A DNA stretch of 64,000 nucleotides, from positions 34,672-98,671 of the forward strand of contig NVTU01000001.1 of the NCBI GenBank assembly GCA_002401685.1. The letters run 5' to 3'. Shown here one piece after another: positions 10,701 through 19,164 of this stretch. The notes below the pieces were generated by a model that saw nothing but the letters and a program-made list of their open reading frames with translations, searched no databases and was not told the origin of the DNA. Both the position numbers and the translations under genes were made by a program. Source of the stretch: Kordiimonadales bacterium. GTDB lineage: Bacteria > Pseudomonadota > Alphaproteobacteria > Sphingomonadales > Kordiimonadaceae. The stretch's first letter is position 1. Each line of letters begins with the position of its first letter.

Positions 10701-10947
10701 TTCCTTCTTGATGGGCGCGATCGACGGCCAAATTCCGCCAATGACGCAAGGCTCCAAAGACCGCTACACGGACCTGAAAGTCAAATGGGATGAAGCCATC
10801 GCCAGCCGCGATAAGCTGTTGGGTGAGGACATCGCTGCTTTCAACACAGCTTACCGCGAAAAAGGCCCAGATGTGCTTGATGTTTCAGGGATCAACGAAG
10901 CTGACGATACGGCAGACGAAAGCTCGGAAGCAGATACAAGCCATTAA
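7768..10947 (+). CDS. BNR/Asp-box (sortilin VPS10-like) beta-propeller exported protein
   Basis: Many repeats of S/TxDGGxTW (STDGGTTF, TTDGGKTW, SLDGGDTW, SDDYGETW); N-terminal signal peptide. Confidence 0.88.
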   Translation: MTYSFIKAAMIVAVGLTATSVSEQVSAKPADKRQFEAMKYRNIGPFRGGRATAIAGVPGDPTTYYMGATGGVWRTTDAGTNWAPIADKFLKTASVGAIAVAPSDPNVIVVGMGESPFRGVASSHGDGVYISTDGGTTFKNMGLSETRQISAVHIDPNDPNIIYVAAQGSSWAPNKERGVFKTTDGGKTWKNTLFVSDVSGAVDLSLDPNNPRILYAAMWDHEREPWEIRSGGEGSGIWKSLDGGDTWKKMGKGLPKEMGKIGVVAAPAKSGRVWAIVEAKKKGGVYRSDDYGETWTHTSGNRNLHARSWYYMHIFADPKNADIVYVQNSAFYKSVDGGKKFSTRISGTHGDFHDFWINPDNPDTVAVANDGGAAISFNGGKTWTTQHNQMTGQFYRVNVDNDFFYRVYAGQQDNSTVAIRGIGPDGGIGLEDYSAVGGGESAHVSFDPNNPRYVYAGSYLGTITEYDRETKSSRNISAYPEVRFGVAPKERKYRFNWNAPVLVSAHDTKVIYHAGNVLFRSSNRGNNWDVISPDLTKADPKTLDIGGRPITNEVSENYATIFALSESPRDPNILWTGSDDGLVNITTDGGANWKDVTPKKTGKGLVNSIELSPHTAGTAYVVFTRYKYNDHTPLIYKTTNNGKSWKNIAKGLPEDAFVRVVREDPTRKGLLYAGTELGMFVSFNDGGDWQPLKLNMPVVPITDIKVHEDDIVLSTQGRAFWVLDDIAPIRNASVKLADKAVLYKPSDAYDLQLSGRANSRQAPNPTRGAVIYYTLPDGFDHKETVIKMEILDANDKVLRTMKSSKKKEGKGGGRGAKYKLPAKEGLNKAVWNLSEEPRKGVKGVWSIAWGSRGSYGGPNVLPGDYKVRLTVGEETSEQTVTVKYDPRHSVTDAQWAEKRGMIADMDAIFTELNKSVIAFRSARLHLKGRLKGIKDKDLKKQGKDIIKAMKAWEDAAFASDRAFFQDVLNWPDKLVADLSFLMGAIDGQIPPMTQGSKDRYTDLKVKWDEAIASRDKLLGEDIAAFNTAYREKGPDVLDVSGINEADDTADESSEADTSH

Positions 10948-10957
10948 ATAAAACGAC

Positions 10958-10988
10958 GGGCTGCAGACACCCCTAGTGTTTGCAGCCC
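10958..10988 (+). terminator. Hairpin between the two BNR genes
   Basis: GGGCTGCAgACAC-ccctag-GTGTtTGCAGCCC; no strong T-run, so may attenuate only. Confidence 0.5.
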
Positions 10989-11031
10989 TCCCTTTCAGAC
11001 AAATTGATTTCACCCCTCGGGAGGCATAACC

Positions 11032-14000
11032 ATGCAAAATATTCTCCGCGCAGCCTTAATAGGCGCGATGCTTACTGCACCCATTGCTATCATGGTCGGT
11101 AGCGAGCAAGCAGCGGCACAGAGCAGCAAAAAAGACGCTAAGCCCGTCAATGTATTCAGTAATATGAAACCGCGCCTTATTGGCCCAGCTTATCCGTCCG
11201 GCCGTATTTCAGACTTTGCCTTCCATCCGGTAAAAGACAATATCTACTATGTTGCAACAGCCTCAGGCGGTGTGTTCAAAACAGTCAATAATGGCACTAC
11301 GTGGCAGCCGATCTTCGATAAAGAAGCCTCCTACGCCACCGGCGTTATCGAAATGGACCCGAATGATGTTAACACCCTGTGGGTTGGCACCGGCGAAAAC
11401 AACGCTCAGCGCTCTGTCGCGAACGGTGACGGTGTTTATAAATCCGTCGACGGCGGTAAATCATGGGAAAACGTAGGCCTCAAAGATAGCGGCCATATCA
11501 GCCAGATCTGGATCAACCCAGCTGACAGCGACCATGTGCTCGTGGCTTCCCAAGGCCCGCTCTGGTCATCCGGCGGAGACCGCGGTCTTTACAAAACTAC
11601 AGACGGCGGCAAGACGTGGGAACTAATCCTTGAGATTGATGAGCACACAGGTATCAACGAATTCGCCGTTGATCCGGCCAACACCGACCGCATTGTCGCC
11701 AGCAGCTACCAGCGCAGGCGTCATACTTGGACACTGATAAACGGTGGCCCCAGCAGCGGCATTCACCGCACCACTGACGGCGGCAAAAGCTGGAAGAAAG
11801 TTAAATCCGGCATGCCGAGCGGTGATCTTGGCCGGATCGGCATTGCACAAGCACCGAGCCAGCCAAACCTCCTGTATGCAATCATTGAAGCAGACGCCAA
11901 AGGGCGCGGCGTTTATGCGTCCACCGATTTCGGCGTAACATGGAAGAAGCGTTCGTCCCGTCGTTCCTCCAGCCCGCAGTATTATAACGAGCTATTTGTT
12001 GACCCCAGCAACCCAGAACGCATCTACGCCACTGATACGTTCACCAGCGTTTCGCACGACGGCGGGCGCACTTGGAACAGGCTCGATTTTAAGGCCAAGC
12101 ATGTAGATGATCACGCGGCTTGGATCGACCCAAAAGACAGCGACCATATTTTCATCGGCGGTGACGGCGGTGTGTATGAAAGCTTTGATATGGGCAAAAG
12201 CTGGCGGCATATGAACAACCTGCCGATTACCCAGTTTTACCGTATATCGCCTGATAACGCGCTGCCCTTCTATAATGTTTGTGGCGGCACACAGGATAAT
12301 AATTCACTGTGCGCGCCTTCGCGTACCAGTGTGAACCACGGCATTACCAACAGTGATTGGAATATCATCCTCGGCGGTGACGGCTATAAAGCCGTGTCTG
12401 ATCCAACCGACCCCAACATCGTTTACACCCAGTATCAGTACGGTGGCTTGGCGCGCTATGACCGCCGGTCACAGGAGCGTGTGTATATCACCCCGCAACC
12501 AGCCAGCGGCGAAGATGCCTACAAGTGGAACTGGAACACGCCGATCATCGTCAGCCCGCACAAGTCAACGCGGCTCTATTATGCGGCTGAGAAACTGTTT
12601 GTCTCCGACGATCGCGGCAATAATTGGCGCACGATCAGCCCTGACCTCACCCGCCAGCTTGACCGTAACAAACTAAAAGTTATGGGCCGGGTCTGGAGCG
12701 AAGCGGCTATTGCTAAAAATGATAGCACCTCGATTTTCGGCAGCATCATCGGCCTCAGCGAAAGCCCACTTAAGGAAGGCCTGCTCTTTGTGGGTACAGA
12801 TGACGGCCTGATCCAGGTGAGCGAAAACGGTGGCGAGAGCTGGCGCAAGGTAAGTAAGTTCAAAGGCGTACCTGAAATGTCGTTGGTTGAAGACGTGATC
12901 GCCTCCGTGCACGACGAAAATGTTGTTTACGCGGTTATGGACAACCACAAACAGGGCGACTATCTGCCTTATGTGCTCAAGTCCACCGACAAGGGCAAAA
13001 AATGGAAGATGATCAGCGGCAACCTGCCAAAACGCGGGACAGTGCACACCATTGCAGAAGACCATAAAGACCCGAACCTGCTATTCGCGGGCACCGAGTA
13101 CGGCCTGTTTTTCACGCAAAATGGCGGCAAGAACTGGCACCAGATTAAATCGGGTTTCCCAACAATTGCTGTACGGGACCTTGAAATTCAACGCCGCGAA
13201 AATGACCTTGTGATCGCCACTTTTGGTCGCGGTATTTATATCCTTGATGATTATTCCCCGATGCGGTCGCTGTCTGCTGATGTTCAGAAGGCAGGCATGA
13301 CGTTGTTCGAGGTCAAAGACCCGTGGCAATATATTGAAGGCGATCTTTGGGGCGGCACGCCGAGCGGCTCGATGGGCGATGGTTTCTGGCGCGCAGATAA
13401 CCCCATGTACGGCGCTGTCTTCACGTACCACCTTGCTGACGGCCTTAAAACTGAGCGTAAAGAACGACTGGCTTCTGAAGCCAAAATCCAGAAGAAGGGC
13501 GAAGATACGCCCTACCCTTCTTTCAGCACCTTAAAAGCTGAAGACCGTGAAGAAGCCCCTTCTGTACTGTTCACCATCAAGGACGCAGCGGGCAATATCG
13601 TGCGCAAAATTAAAGGGAAATCTGGCAAAGGTATGCATAAAACTGCATGGGACCTTCGTTATGATGCACCCAACGCGACAAACCTTCGCACGCGCGCATT
13701 GCTGCCGTGGGAAAGCCCTCCGTCAGGCCCGCTGGCGTTGCCCGGTGCGTACACGGTTACCATGTCCACGCGCATCAAAGGCACGCTGCAAACCGTAGGC
13801 GAAACTCAGTCCTTCACGGTGAAATCGCTTGATCTCAGCCCCGGCGAAGTCGGCGACAGACAGGCGTTACTAGCGTTCCAAAATAAAACCGCTGACCTAA
13901 GGCGTGCCACTATTGGTGCGGGCCGTGTGCGAAATGATCTCTTAAATCATATCGCACATTTAAAGGCAGCTTTGTTGCGTACGCCTAACGCCACCGAGGC

Positions 14001-14328
14001 ACACGAGCAACGCTTGCGTACCATCAAATCTCGGCTGGATGATGTTGGAGAAGCCCTGAACGGTGACCGCGCCAAAGGCGGTAGGAACGAACCAGTGCCA
14101 ATGTCTATCAACGGCAGAATTGGCTCGATTGTCTTTGGCCACTGGGATTCCCAAGGCGCAGTAACGGGGGTGCATTCGGGCGCATACGATATCGCGGCTA
14201 AAGAATTCGCAGCCGTGCTAGCTTCGCTCAAATCCATCAAAGCCGACTATAAGGTATTAGAGGCAGAACTTGGCGCCGCAGGCGCACCTCCTACACCGGG
14301 TCGGATGCCCGACTGGCAGCTTAAGTAG
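11032..14328 (+). CDS. BNR/Asp-box (sortilin VPS10-like) beta-propeller exported protein, paralog
   Basis: Same architecture and repeat motif (SVDGGKSW, TTDGGKTW, SENGGESW); signal peptide ending AAAQ. Confidence 0.88.
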   Translation: MQNILRAALIGAMLTAPIAIMVGSEQAAAQSSKKDAKPVNVFSNMKPRLIGPAYPSGRISDFAFHPVKDNIYYVATASGGVFKTVNNGTTWQPIFDKEASYATGVIEMDPNDVNTLWVGTGENNAQRSVANGDGVYKSVDGGKSWENVGLKDSGHISQIWINPADSDHVLVASQGPLWSSGGDRGLYKTTDGGKTWELILEIDEHTGINEFAVDPANTDRIVASSYQRRRHTWTLINGGPSSGIHRTTDGGKSWKKVKSGMPSGDLGRIGIAQAPSQPNLLYAIIEADAKGRGVYASTDFGVTWKKRSSRRSSSPQYYNELFVDPSNPERIYATDTFTSVSHDGGRTWNRLDFKAKHVDDHAAWIDPKDSDHIFIGGDGGVYESFDMGKSWRHMNNLPITQFYRISPDNALPFYNVCGGTQDNNSLCAPSRTSVNHGITNSDWNIILGGDGYKAVSDPTDPNIVYTQYQYGGLARYDRRSQERVYITPQPASGEDAYKWNWNTPIIVSPHKSTRLYYAAEKLFVSDDRGNNWRTISPDLTRQLDRNKLKVMGRVWSEAAIAKNDSTSIFGSIIGLSESPLKEGLLFVGTDDGLIQVSENGGESWRKVSKFKGVPEMSLVEDVIASVHDENVVYAVMDNHKQGDYLPYVLKSTDKGKKWKMISGNLPKRGTVHTIAEDHKDPNLLFAGTEYGLFFTQNGGKNWHQIKSGFPTIAVRDLEIQRRENDLVIATFGRGIYILDDYSPMRSLSADVQKAGMTLFEVKDPWQYIEGDLWGGTPSGSMGDGFWRADNPMYGAVFTYHLADGLKTERKERLASEAKIQKKGEDTPYPSFSTLKAEDREEAPSVLFTIKDAAGNIVRKIKGKSGKGMHKTAWDLRYDAPNATNLRTRALLPWESPPSGPLALPGAYTVTMSTRIKGTLQTVGETQSFTVKSLDLSPGEVGDRQALLAFQNKTADLRRATIGAGRVRNDLLNHIAHLKAALLRTPNATEAHEQRLRTIKSRLDDVGEALNGDRAKGGRNEPVPMSINGRIGSIVFGHWDSQGAVTGVHSGAYDIAAKEFAAVLASLKSIKADYKVLEAELGAAGAPPTPGRMPDWQLK

Positions 14329-14340
14329 GCCTTTAGAAAA

Positions 14341-14366
14341 GCCGGCAGCAATGCGTTGCTGCCGGC
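14341..14366 (+). terminator. Strong hairpin after the second BNR gene
   Basis: Perfect 11-bp stem GCCGGCAGCAA-tgcg-TTGCTGCCGGC; no T-tract follows. Confidence 0.55.
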
Positions 14367-14412
14367 CTATCGTACTACAACGCAACTAATTCAGATAAGG
14401 GAGATAGTCTCG

Positions 14413-15540
14413 GTGGCCCCATATTCCTCGAAATCGATGGCAATGCTCGTTTTGCTAGGCTTGCTTTCGCAAATCAGCGTTGCCCAAGATTATAAGTCCA
14501 AAACCGAGCTAAAACTTGGTGGTCCGACTGGGCGTATTCTTCTTGCTGATCTAAACGCGGATCGCCTTCCCGAAATTATCACAGCGTTACCCGAGCAGAA
14601 TTCAATCGCAATTGCATTCAGTCCAGACCAGAAAGGCTACCGAAATACCAATATTTTCAGCTCAGGCCAAGGGACACCTACCGATTTGGTACTGACTGAC
14701 TTTGACGCCGATGGTATTTTGGACCTGGCTGTGGCCAACCACGAAACCAACCATATTTCGATATTCATGGGCACAGGTTCCGGAAACTTTAAAGACGCTC
14801 AAATACTCATCACACCGAGCCAACCTCATGTCCATACGCTCGCAGCGGGTGATTTTGACGGTGACGGCAAAATTGATCTGGCTGTGGACAGTTGGCAAAA
14901 CAACCAGATTCTTGTTTTCAGGGGTAAGGGAGACGGTTCGTTTAACGCTACCCCTCAGAAAATTACAGTAGCCCCGCAGCCGCGTATAAATATCACGGCT
15001 TACGATTTCAACGGAGATGGCCTTGCTGACATAGCGGCACCGGCAAACGCCAGCGGTAAAGTCTCGGTATTAATCAACAGTGGCGCTGCAGGCTATTTAC
15101 TTTCGACGCCAACCGTTGCGCCCTCGCCATTTCATATAAGTGCCGGTGATATAAACGGCGACGGCAAAGCCGATCTAGCGATCACGCACCGGGCGGGCAA
15201 TTACCGGAACCAGCAATATGACAAACTTACTATTCTTTACGGAGACGGCAGCGGAGGCTTTGCTGAAGCGCCCTTTTCTCCTATGGAAGTAAAGGGCAGC
15301 CCCACGCAAGCAGCCATCGGCCAAATCGGCTGCGGAAAGCACCAAAGCATCGCCGTTGTAAAACAAAGCAGCAATGAAATAGCCATAATTACGTTTACTG
15401 AGAACGGCCCACAGCAAAAATATATTAGCGACGGCGAAAGCCCGAGAGAACTAGCTATCGCTGATATGGACGGTAACGGCTGTGGCGATTTGGTGGTCTC
15501 TTGGTATGAAAACCAGAAGATTACTATCTATTATTATTGA
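14413..15540 (+). CDS. FG-GAP/VCBS repeat protein (integrin-like beta-propeller)
   Basis: Repeats DFDADGILDLAVAN, DFDGDGKIDLAVDS, DFNGDGLADIAAPA, DINGDGKADLAITH. ORF-track start 14356 lies inside the hairpin, so GTG 14413 or an ATG near 14437 is preferred. Confidence 0.8.
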   Translation: MAPYSSKSMAMLVLLGLLSQISVAQDYKSKTELKLGGPTGRILLADLNADRLPEIITALPEQNSIAIAFSPDQKGYRNTNIFSSGQGTPTDLVLTDFDADGILDLAVANHETNHISIFMGTGSGNFKDAQILITPSQPHVHTLAAGDFDGDGKIDLAVDSWQNNQILVFRGKGDGSFNATPQKITVAPQPRINITAYDFNGDGLADIAAPANASGKVSVLINSGAAGYLLSTPTVAPSPFHISAGDINGDGKADLAITHRAGNYRNQQYDKLTILYGDGSGGFAEAPFSPMEVKGSPTQAAIGQIGCGKHQSIAVVKQSSNEIAIITFTENGPQQKYISDGESPRELAIADMDGNGCGDLVVSWYENQKITIYYY

Positions 15541-15570
15541 GGGCCGGATACCGGACTGGCAGCTTAAGTA
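15541..15570 (+). pseudogene. 3'-end relic of a BNR paralog (..GRIPDWQLK*)
   Basis: 27/30 nt match to 14298-14327, the end of the 1,098-aa BNR gene, including exact GACTGGCAGCTTAAGTA. Confidence 0.6.
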
Positions 15571-15579
15571 AAATGATGC

Positions 15580-15602
15580 CCGGGGCGGGAAATTTGCCCC
15601 GG
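15580..15602 (+). terminator. Hairpin CCGGGGC-N9-GCCCCGG
   Basis: 7-bp GC stem following the BNR relic. Confidence 0.5.
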
Positions 15603-15737
15603 CCATTATTGTCTTCTGCTCTGCTTTAGGCTTCCCTCGCCAAAGTTTGGTAGGTTTTCAGCAGCAGCAGCCTTTAAAAATGACACCAACATTCCTACTT
15701 AACAGGTGTGCCCCGGAATAATGGTAACGAGAAAACA

Positions 15738-15926
15738 ATGACAAGCAACGAGACCAGCAGTAATCGAAGCCGGTTTTATGGCCAACTTGTTGGGTTTTTT
15801 TTAGGTCTTATTGTCGGCGAGTTATTTTTTGGTGAGCCGGGTTTAGGCTGGGTGACTGGGTTGGCTATTGGCAGTATTGTGGACACCAGTCGTTGGCCTC
15901 CTATTGCCTTGAAAGCCAAAAAATAA
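15738..15926 (+). CDS. Small glycine-rich membrane protein, hypothetical
   Basis: Short ORF with two hydrophobic Gly-rich segments (GFFLGLIVGELFFG..GLGWVTGLAIGSI). Confidence 0.45.
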   Translation: MTSNETSSNRSRFYGQLVGFFLGLIVGELFFGEPGLGWVTGLAIGSIVDTSRWPPIALKAKK

Positions 15927-15959
15927 ACACAGAAAATCCCGTCAGACGCTTACATCCAA

Positions 15960-16751
15960 TCACCTGTCTTTGTCGATATACCGCCATCCCCGATGCGCGA
16001 GGAAAATTACAAATATACTGAAGGCTCCCACAGCTGCGATATTGATCAGCATAGTTTCCGCTGTACGAATACCAATGGCCGTTAAAGCAAGCTCACCGAA
16101 GTGAAAGCTAGGAAGCGCCAAGGCGATCGTCGCAAAAGCTTTGGGGAAGACGCTGATCGGCACCCAGAGGCCACCAAGCAATGACAGCGGAAAATAGATA
16201 AGCTGGGTGAGCGCCGCCGCAGACGATGCTGCCTTGGCCCGCAATCCTATCGCCAAGCCTAGGACCGCGAACGGTATTGTTGTGAACAGGTTAAGCCCGA
16301 CCAGCGAAAGCCATGTAAACGCCGTCAACCGCACACCGCCGCCGTAGGCCGCGATGGCAAACAGCATCATCGTCACAATGAAGGTGAAAACCATCGCCAT
16401 GAATAACTTGGCAATGAGTAGCGCCGAAAACGGCATCGGCGCGGCGCGTTTAATCTCAAGCCAGCCTCTGTCCCGCTCGTTGGCAATAGCAACACCAAAG
16501 GCAAAAAGGCTGGTGCCCATGGCCGCAAAAATCCCGTAAGTGGCAAGCATATAAGTGGCGCGATCTACGCCCGTGCCGCCAAGAACCACACCGAATATCG
16601 TATAAAATACAGTGGGGAATAGCATGGTTGGCAGGGCAAAGCCTGGTGTACGCCATGCTTTCAGCAGTTCCATTTTGCATTCGGCCCAAATGATGCGGCC
16701 AACGGGCGCGCGCCCGGCGATTTGGTTATATTGCATACTGGTGTCGCTCAT
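15960..16751 (-). CDS. ABC-2 type transporter permease
   Basis: Six hydrophobic segments, NERDRGWLEIKRAAPMP motif; 4-nt overlap with upstream ATPase. Confidence 0.85.
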   Translation of the reverse strand: MSDTSMQYNQIAGRAPVGRIIWAECKMELLKAWRTPGFALPTMLFPTVFYTIFGVVLGGTGVDRATYMLATYGIFAAMGTSLFAFGVAIANERDRGWLEIKRAAPMPFSALLIAKLFMAMVFTFIVTMMLFAIAAYGGGVRLTAFTWLSLVGLNLFTTIPFAVLGLAIGLRAKAASSAAALTQLIYFPLSLLGGLWVPISVFPKAFATIALALPSFHFGELALTAIGIRTAETMLINIAAVGAFSIFVIFLAHRGWRYIDKDR

Positions 16752-17722
16752 GCTGCTTCTCCGATTTTCTTCGAACTTTTATGCTGCTGTGTGAGGCTAA
16801 GGAAGGCGGTTTCCAGCCCTGCCTTGCTAACACTCAAATCCACGACGCTGTGCCCTTGGGCAAATAACTGCCGAAGCGCGGCTTCTGCGTCACTGGTTAC
16901 TAACTGGATGCGTTCGCCTACATGGATTATTTTCTCTGCGCCCGGCAACGCCATCAATACGCTGTCGGCGGCGTCAGTACGCATATCGATCAGTTTACCG
17001 CCAGACAGTGCCTTAATCTCAGCAGGCGTACCGTCAGCTACGATCCGCCCTCCTGCCAGCACAACGATGCGGTCCGCTAACGCATCAGCCTCTTCAAGAT
17101 AATGCGTCGTTAGCACAACGCCCCGGCCTGCGCTGATAAGCGTGCGAATAACCTGCCAGAAAGCATGCCGCGCCTCGATATCAAGCCCGACCGTTGGCTC
17201 ATCAAGAATAATGAACTCGCTATTACCACACAGCGCGAGCGCCAGTTGTGTACGACGTTTCTGGCCGCCTGAAAGCACGCCGTAACGCTTGTTCAATATA
17301 TCTTCCAGCCCCATCATCTCCACGACGTCTGCGAACGGCATCGGCGCTGCGTAATAGGTTTGAAAAAGCCGAATGTGCTCTGCCACGGTTAACTGCTCTG
17401 GCAGCTCTGCGGACTGAAGCATCGCGCCAACCCGGCTGCGTGCAGCGGGGCTGCCTGCAATGTCGCCGCCAATGCGTACAGTGCCTCCCGTTGGCCTAAC
17501 AAGGCCCAACGCCATCGATACTGAAGTGGTTTTACCCGCGCCGTTCTCGCCCAAAAGCGCCGTTAACGCCCCCGCAGAGAAGGATAGCTCAAGCGCATCA
17601 ACGGCCAGCTTATCGCCGTAGCGCTTGCTGACGCCCCTATACTCAATAACATTACCTGTTTTCAGGGGGATATTTCCCGTGACGGCGTCTGCCAAATGCG
17701 ACAAGTTTGGTACGTTTTCCAC
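16748..17722 (-). CDS. ABC transporter ATP-binding protein
   Basis: GENGAGKTTSVSM, LSGGQKRRTQLALAL, FIILDEPTVGLD. Confidence 0.9.
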   Translation of the reverse strand: MENVPNLSHLADAVTGNIPLKTGNVIEYRGVSKRYGDKLAVDALELSFSAGALTALLGENGAGKTTSVSMALGLVRPTGGTVRIGGDIAGSPAARSRVGAMLQSAELPEQLTVAEHIRLFQTYYAAPMPFADVVEMMGLEDILNKRYGVLSGGQKRRTQLALALCGNSEFIILDEPTVGLDIEARHAFWQVIRTLISAGRGVVLTTHYLEEADALADRIVVLAGGRIVADGTPAEIKALSGGKLIDMRTDAADSVLMALPGAEKIIHVGERIQLVTSDAEAALRQLFAQGHSVVDLSVSKAGLETAFLSLTQQHKSSKKIGEAA

Positions 17723-17943
17723 TATGTGATCCTTCCGAGCTGCGGGCTAACCCGTGCTCCATATTGCTGTCTATCTTTGTTTCGGTTCGACTTTCACACC
17801 AAAATTCAGGTCGTTTTAGTATGGTCTCGCCCAATGTCGCTGCGAAAGCCCCCGCCAGTGTGCTGCCACCCGCCTAAGCCGGGTGCGCCACCATCCTTTT
17901 TCGGGGCAGTGAAGCTTTCAATAGAATCACCCTAGCACAAACT

Positions 17944-17960
17944 ACTTTGTATTACAAAGT
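17944..17960. promoter_or_regulatory. Perfect 17-bp palindrome ACTTTGTATTACAAAGT, candidate operator
   Basis: Read directly; intergenic, upstream of the ABC operon on the - strand. Confidence 0.5.
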
Positions 17961-17982
17961 TCTTTGTTAACATCTCCAACGA

Positions 17983-18010
17983 AAAAGGCTCCCTAATGCA
18001 GGAAGCCTTT
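17983..18010 (-). terminator. Rho-independent terminator for the 18047-18454 gene
   Basis: On the - strand: AAAGGCTTCCTGCATTAGGGAGCCTTTTTC, stem followed by T-run. Confidence 0.65.
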
Positions 18011-18046
18011 AAAAACTTGAACGTACGCTAGATTAAAACGCGTTAC

Positions 18047-18454
18047 TTAATCAGCGTCCGCCTCTTTTTTAGCCATTTTTAGGGTCAGGAAAATCATTAG
18101 CGCAACAAAAGCAGCGGGCAAAATAACCGTCACTACATCTGAAACTGCCTGCTGGCTCGAAAGCTTACCAGTTACCATTTCGGTAATATGTATAAGGCTG
18201 TGAAGGCCTAGAAACATCAGAGCTGACACAGCAAAAGGCACACGCCATTTAGCCACAAACGCCCCCATCAGCAGCGCCGCCCCGGCTGTAAGGTACGCCG
18301 CACCAACATCAGCCAAAAAATGAGAATTCAGCGGGCCCGTATGAGCGGTAAAATTATCATAGAAAAAATTCGTCAGAAAATACGCCATAATGCCTGTGGC
18401 GAAATGATAGCCACCCAGAATATAGAGTATCAGCGTTACTGTTTTAGATTTCAC
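18047..18454 (-). CDS. Four-TM integral membrane protein, hypothetical
   Basis: 135-aa hydrophobic ORF. Confidence 0.65.
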   Translation of the reverse strand: MKSKTVTLILYILGGYHFATGIMAYFLTNFFYDNFTAHTGPLNSHFLADVGAAYLTAGAALLMGAFVAKWRVPFAVSALMFLGLHSLIHITEMVTGKLSSQQAVSDVVTVILPAAFVALMIFLTLKMAKKEADAD

Positions 18455-18511
18455 GATGTTGCTCCCCTTAGCAGTTTGCCCCCAAACCGGTCTTTTATCT
18501 GGTGGTGCGCG

Positions 18512-19000
18512 CTATGTGGCCAGCCCCACCTGAATGATGATGCGGTTCATAATAGCAACAACCACGCCAGCCCATAGGGCCTTGGCAATCATATAATCAA
18601 ACGGCGAAATCTCCGTCAAGCCCACTACGCTGGCAAGCCCCAAAGTGATCGGCGCAATGGTAAGCACGGCAAATACCGCGAACAGCATTGCACTTAACCA
18701 TACGGATTTAGGCATACGGCCCAAGACCCGGTGCAGGCGGCGCTCTGCATCCCAAGTGAAGGCCGCCATGGCCCCAGATTTCACACGCGCTTTTTGGATG
18801 GCCATCACAACAAGGCTCATAATGAAAAACAACAGAAACGCCGACACTATAATATCAATGCCAAACCCTTCTTCACCTCCAGCCAAAATCGTACCGCCGC
18901 CCCTTTTTGTGAACCAAACAATGGCTGCAGTAACAACAACATTAATCACGACATTTGCGATGGTTTCTTTGCGGATATAGCTGTTCAGTGTGTCTGTCAT
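18512..19000 (-). CDS. Integral membrane protein, hypothetical
   Basis: 162-aa ORF with several TM segments. Confidence 0.65.
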   Translation of the reverse strand: MTDTLNSYIRKETIANVVINVVVTAAIVWFTKRGGGTILAGGEEGFGIDIIVSAFLLFFIMSLVVMAIQKARVKSGAMAAFTWDAERRLHRVLGRMPKSVWLSAMLFAVFAVLTIAPITLGLASVVGLTEISPFDYMIAKALWAGVVVAIMNRIIIQVGLAT

Positions 19001-19098
19001 CGGTGTGCTCCCCAGCGGTTTTATATTTCCCCTTTGAATGAGCTAACGTGAACAGGTCGCTTTTCAAGGTCGCCGCCTACCGCGCAAAAGCGCAACAA

Positions 19099-19126
19099 AA
19101 GGCCCGCACCAATCGGTTGATGCGGA
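19099..19126 (-). terminator. Terminator downstream of porin gene
   Basis: On the - strand: CCGCATCAACCGATTGGTGCGG followed by GCCTTTTGTT. Confidence 0.5.
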
Positions 19127-19164
19127 CTTCGAACTTTATAGGCTAATGACTTAAGGGACGATTG

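Noticed and set aside
17652-17834. 60-aa - strand ORF upstream of the ABC ATPase
   Set aside because: Overlaps the ATPase 5' end and has no protein-like signature.
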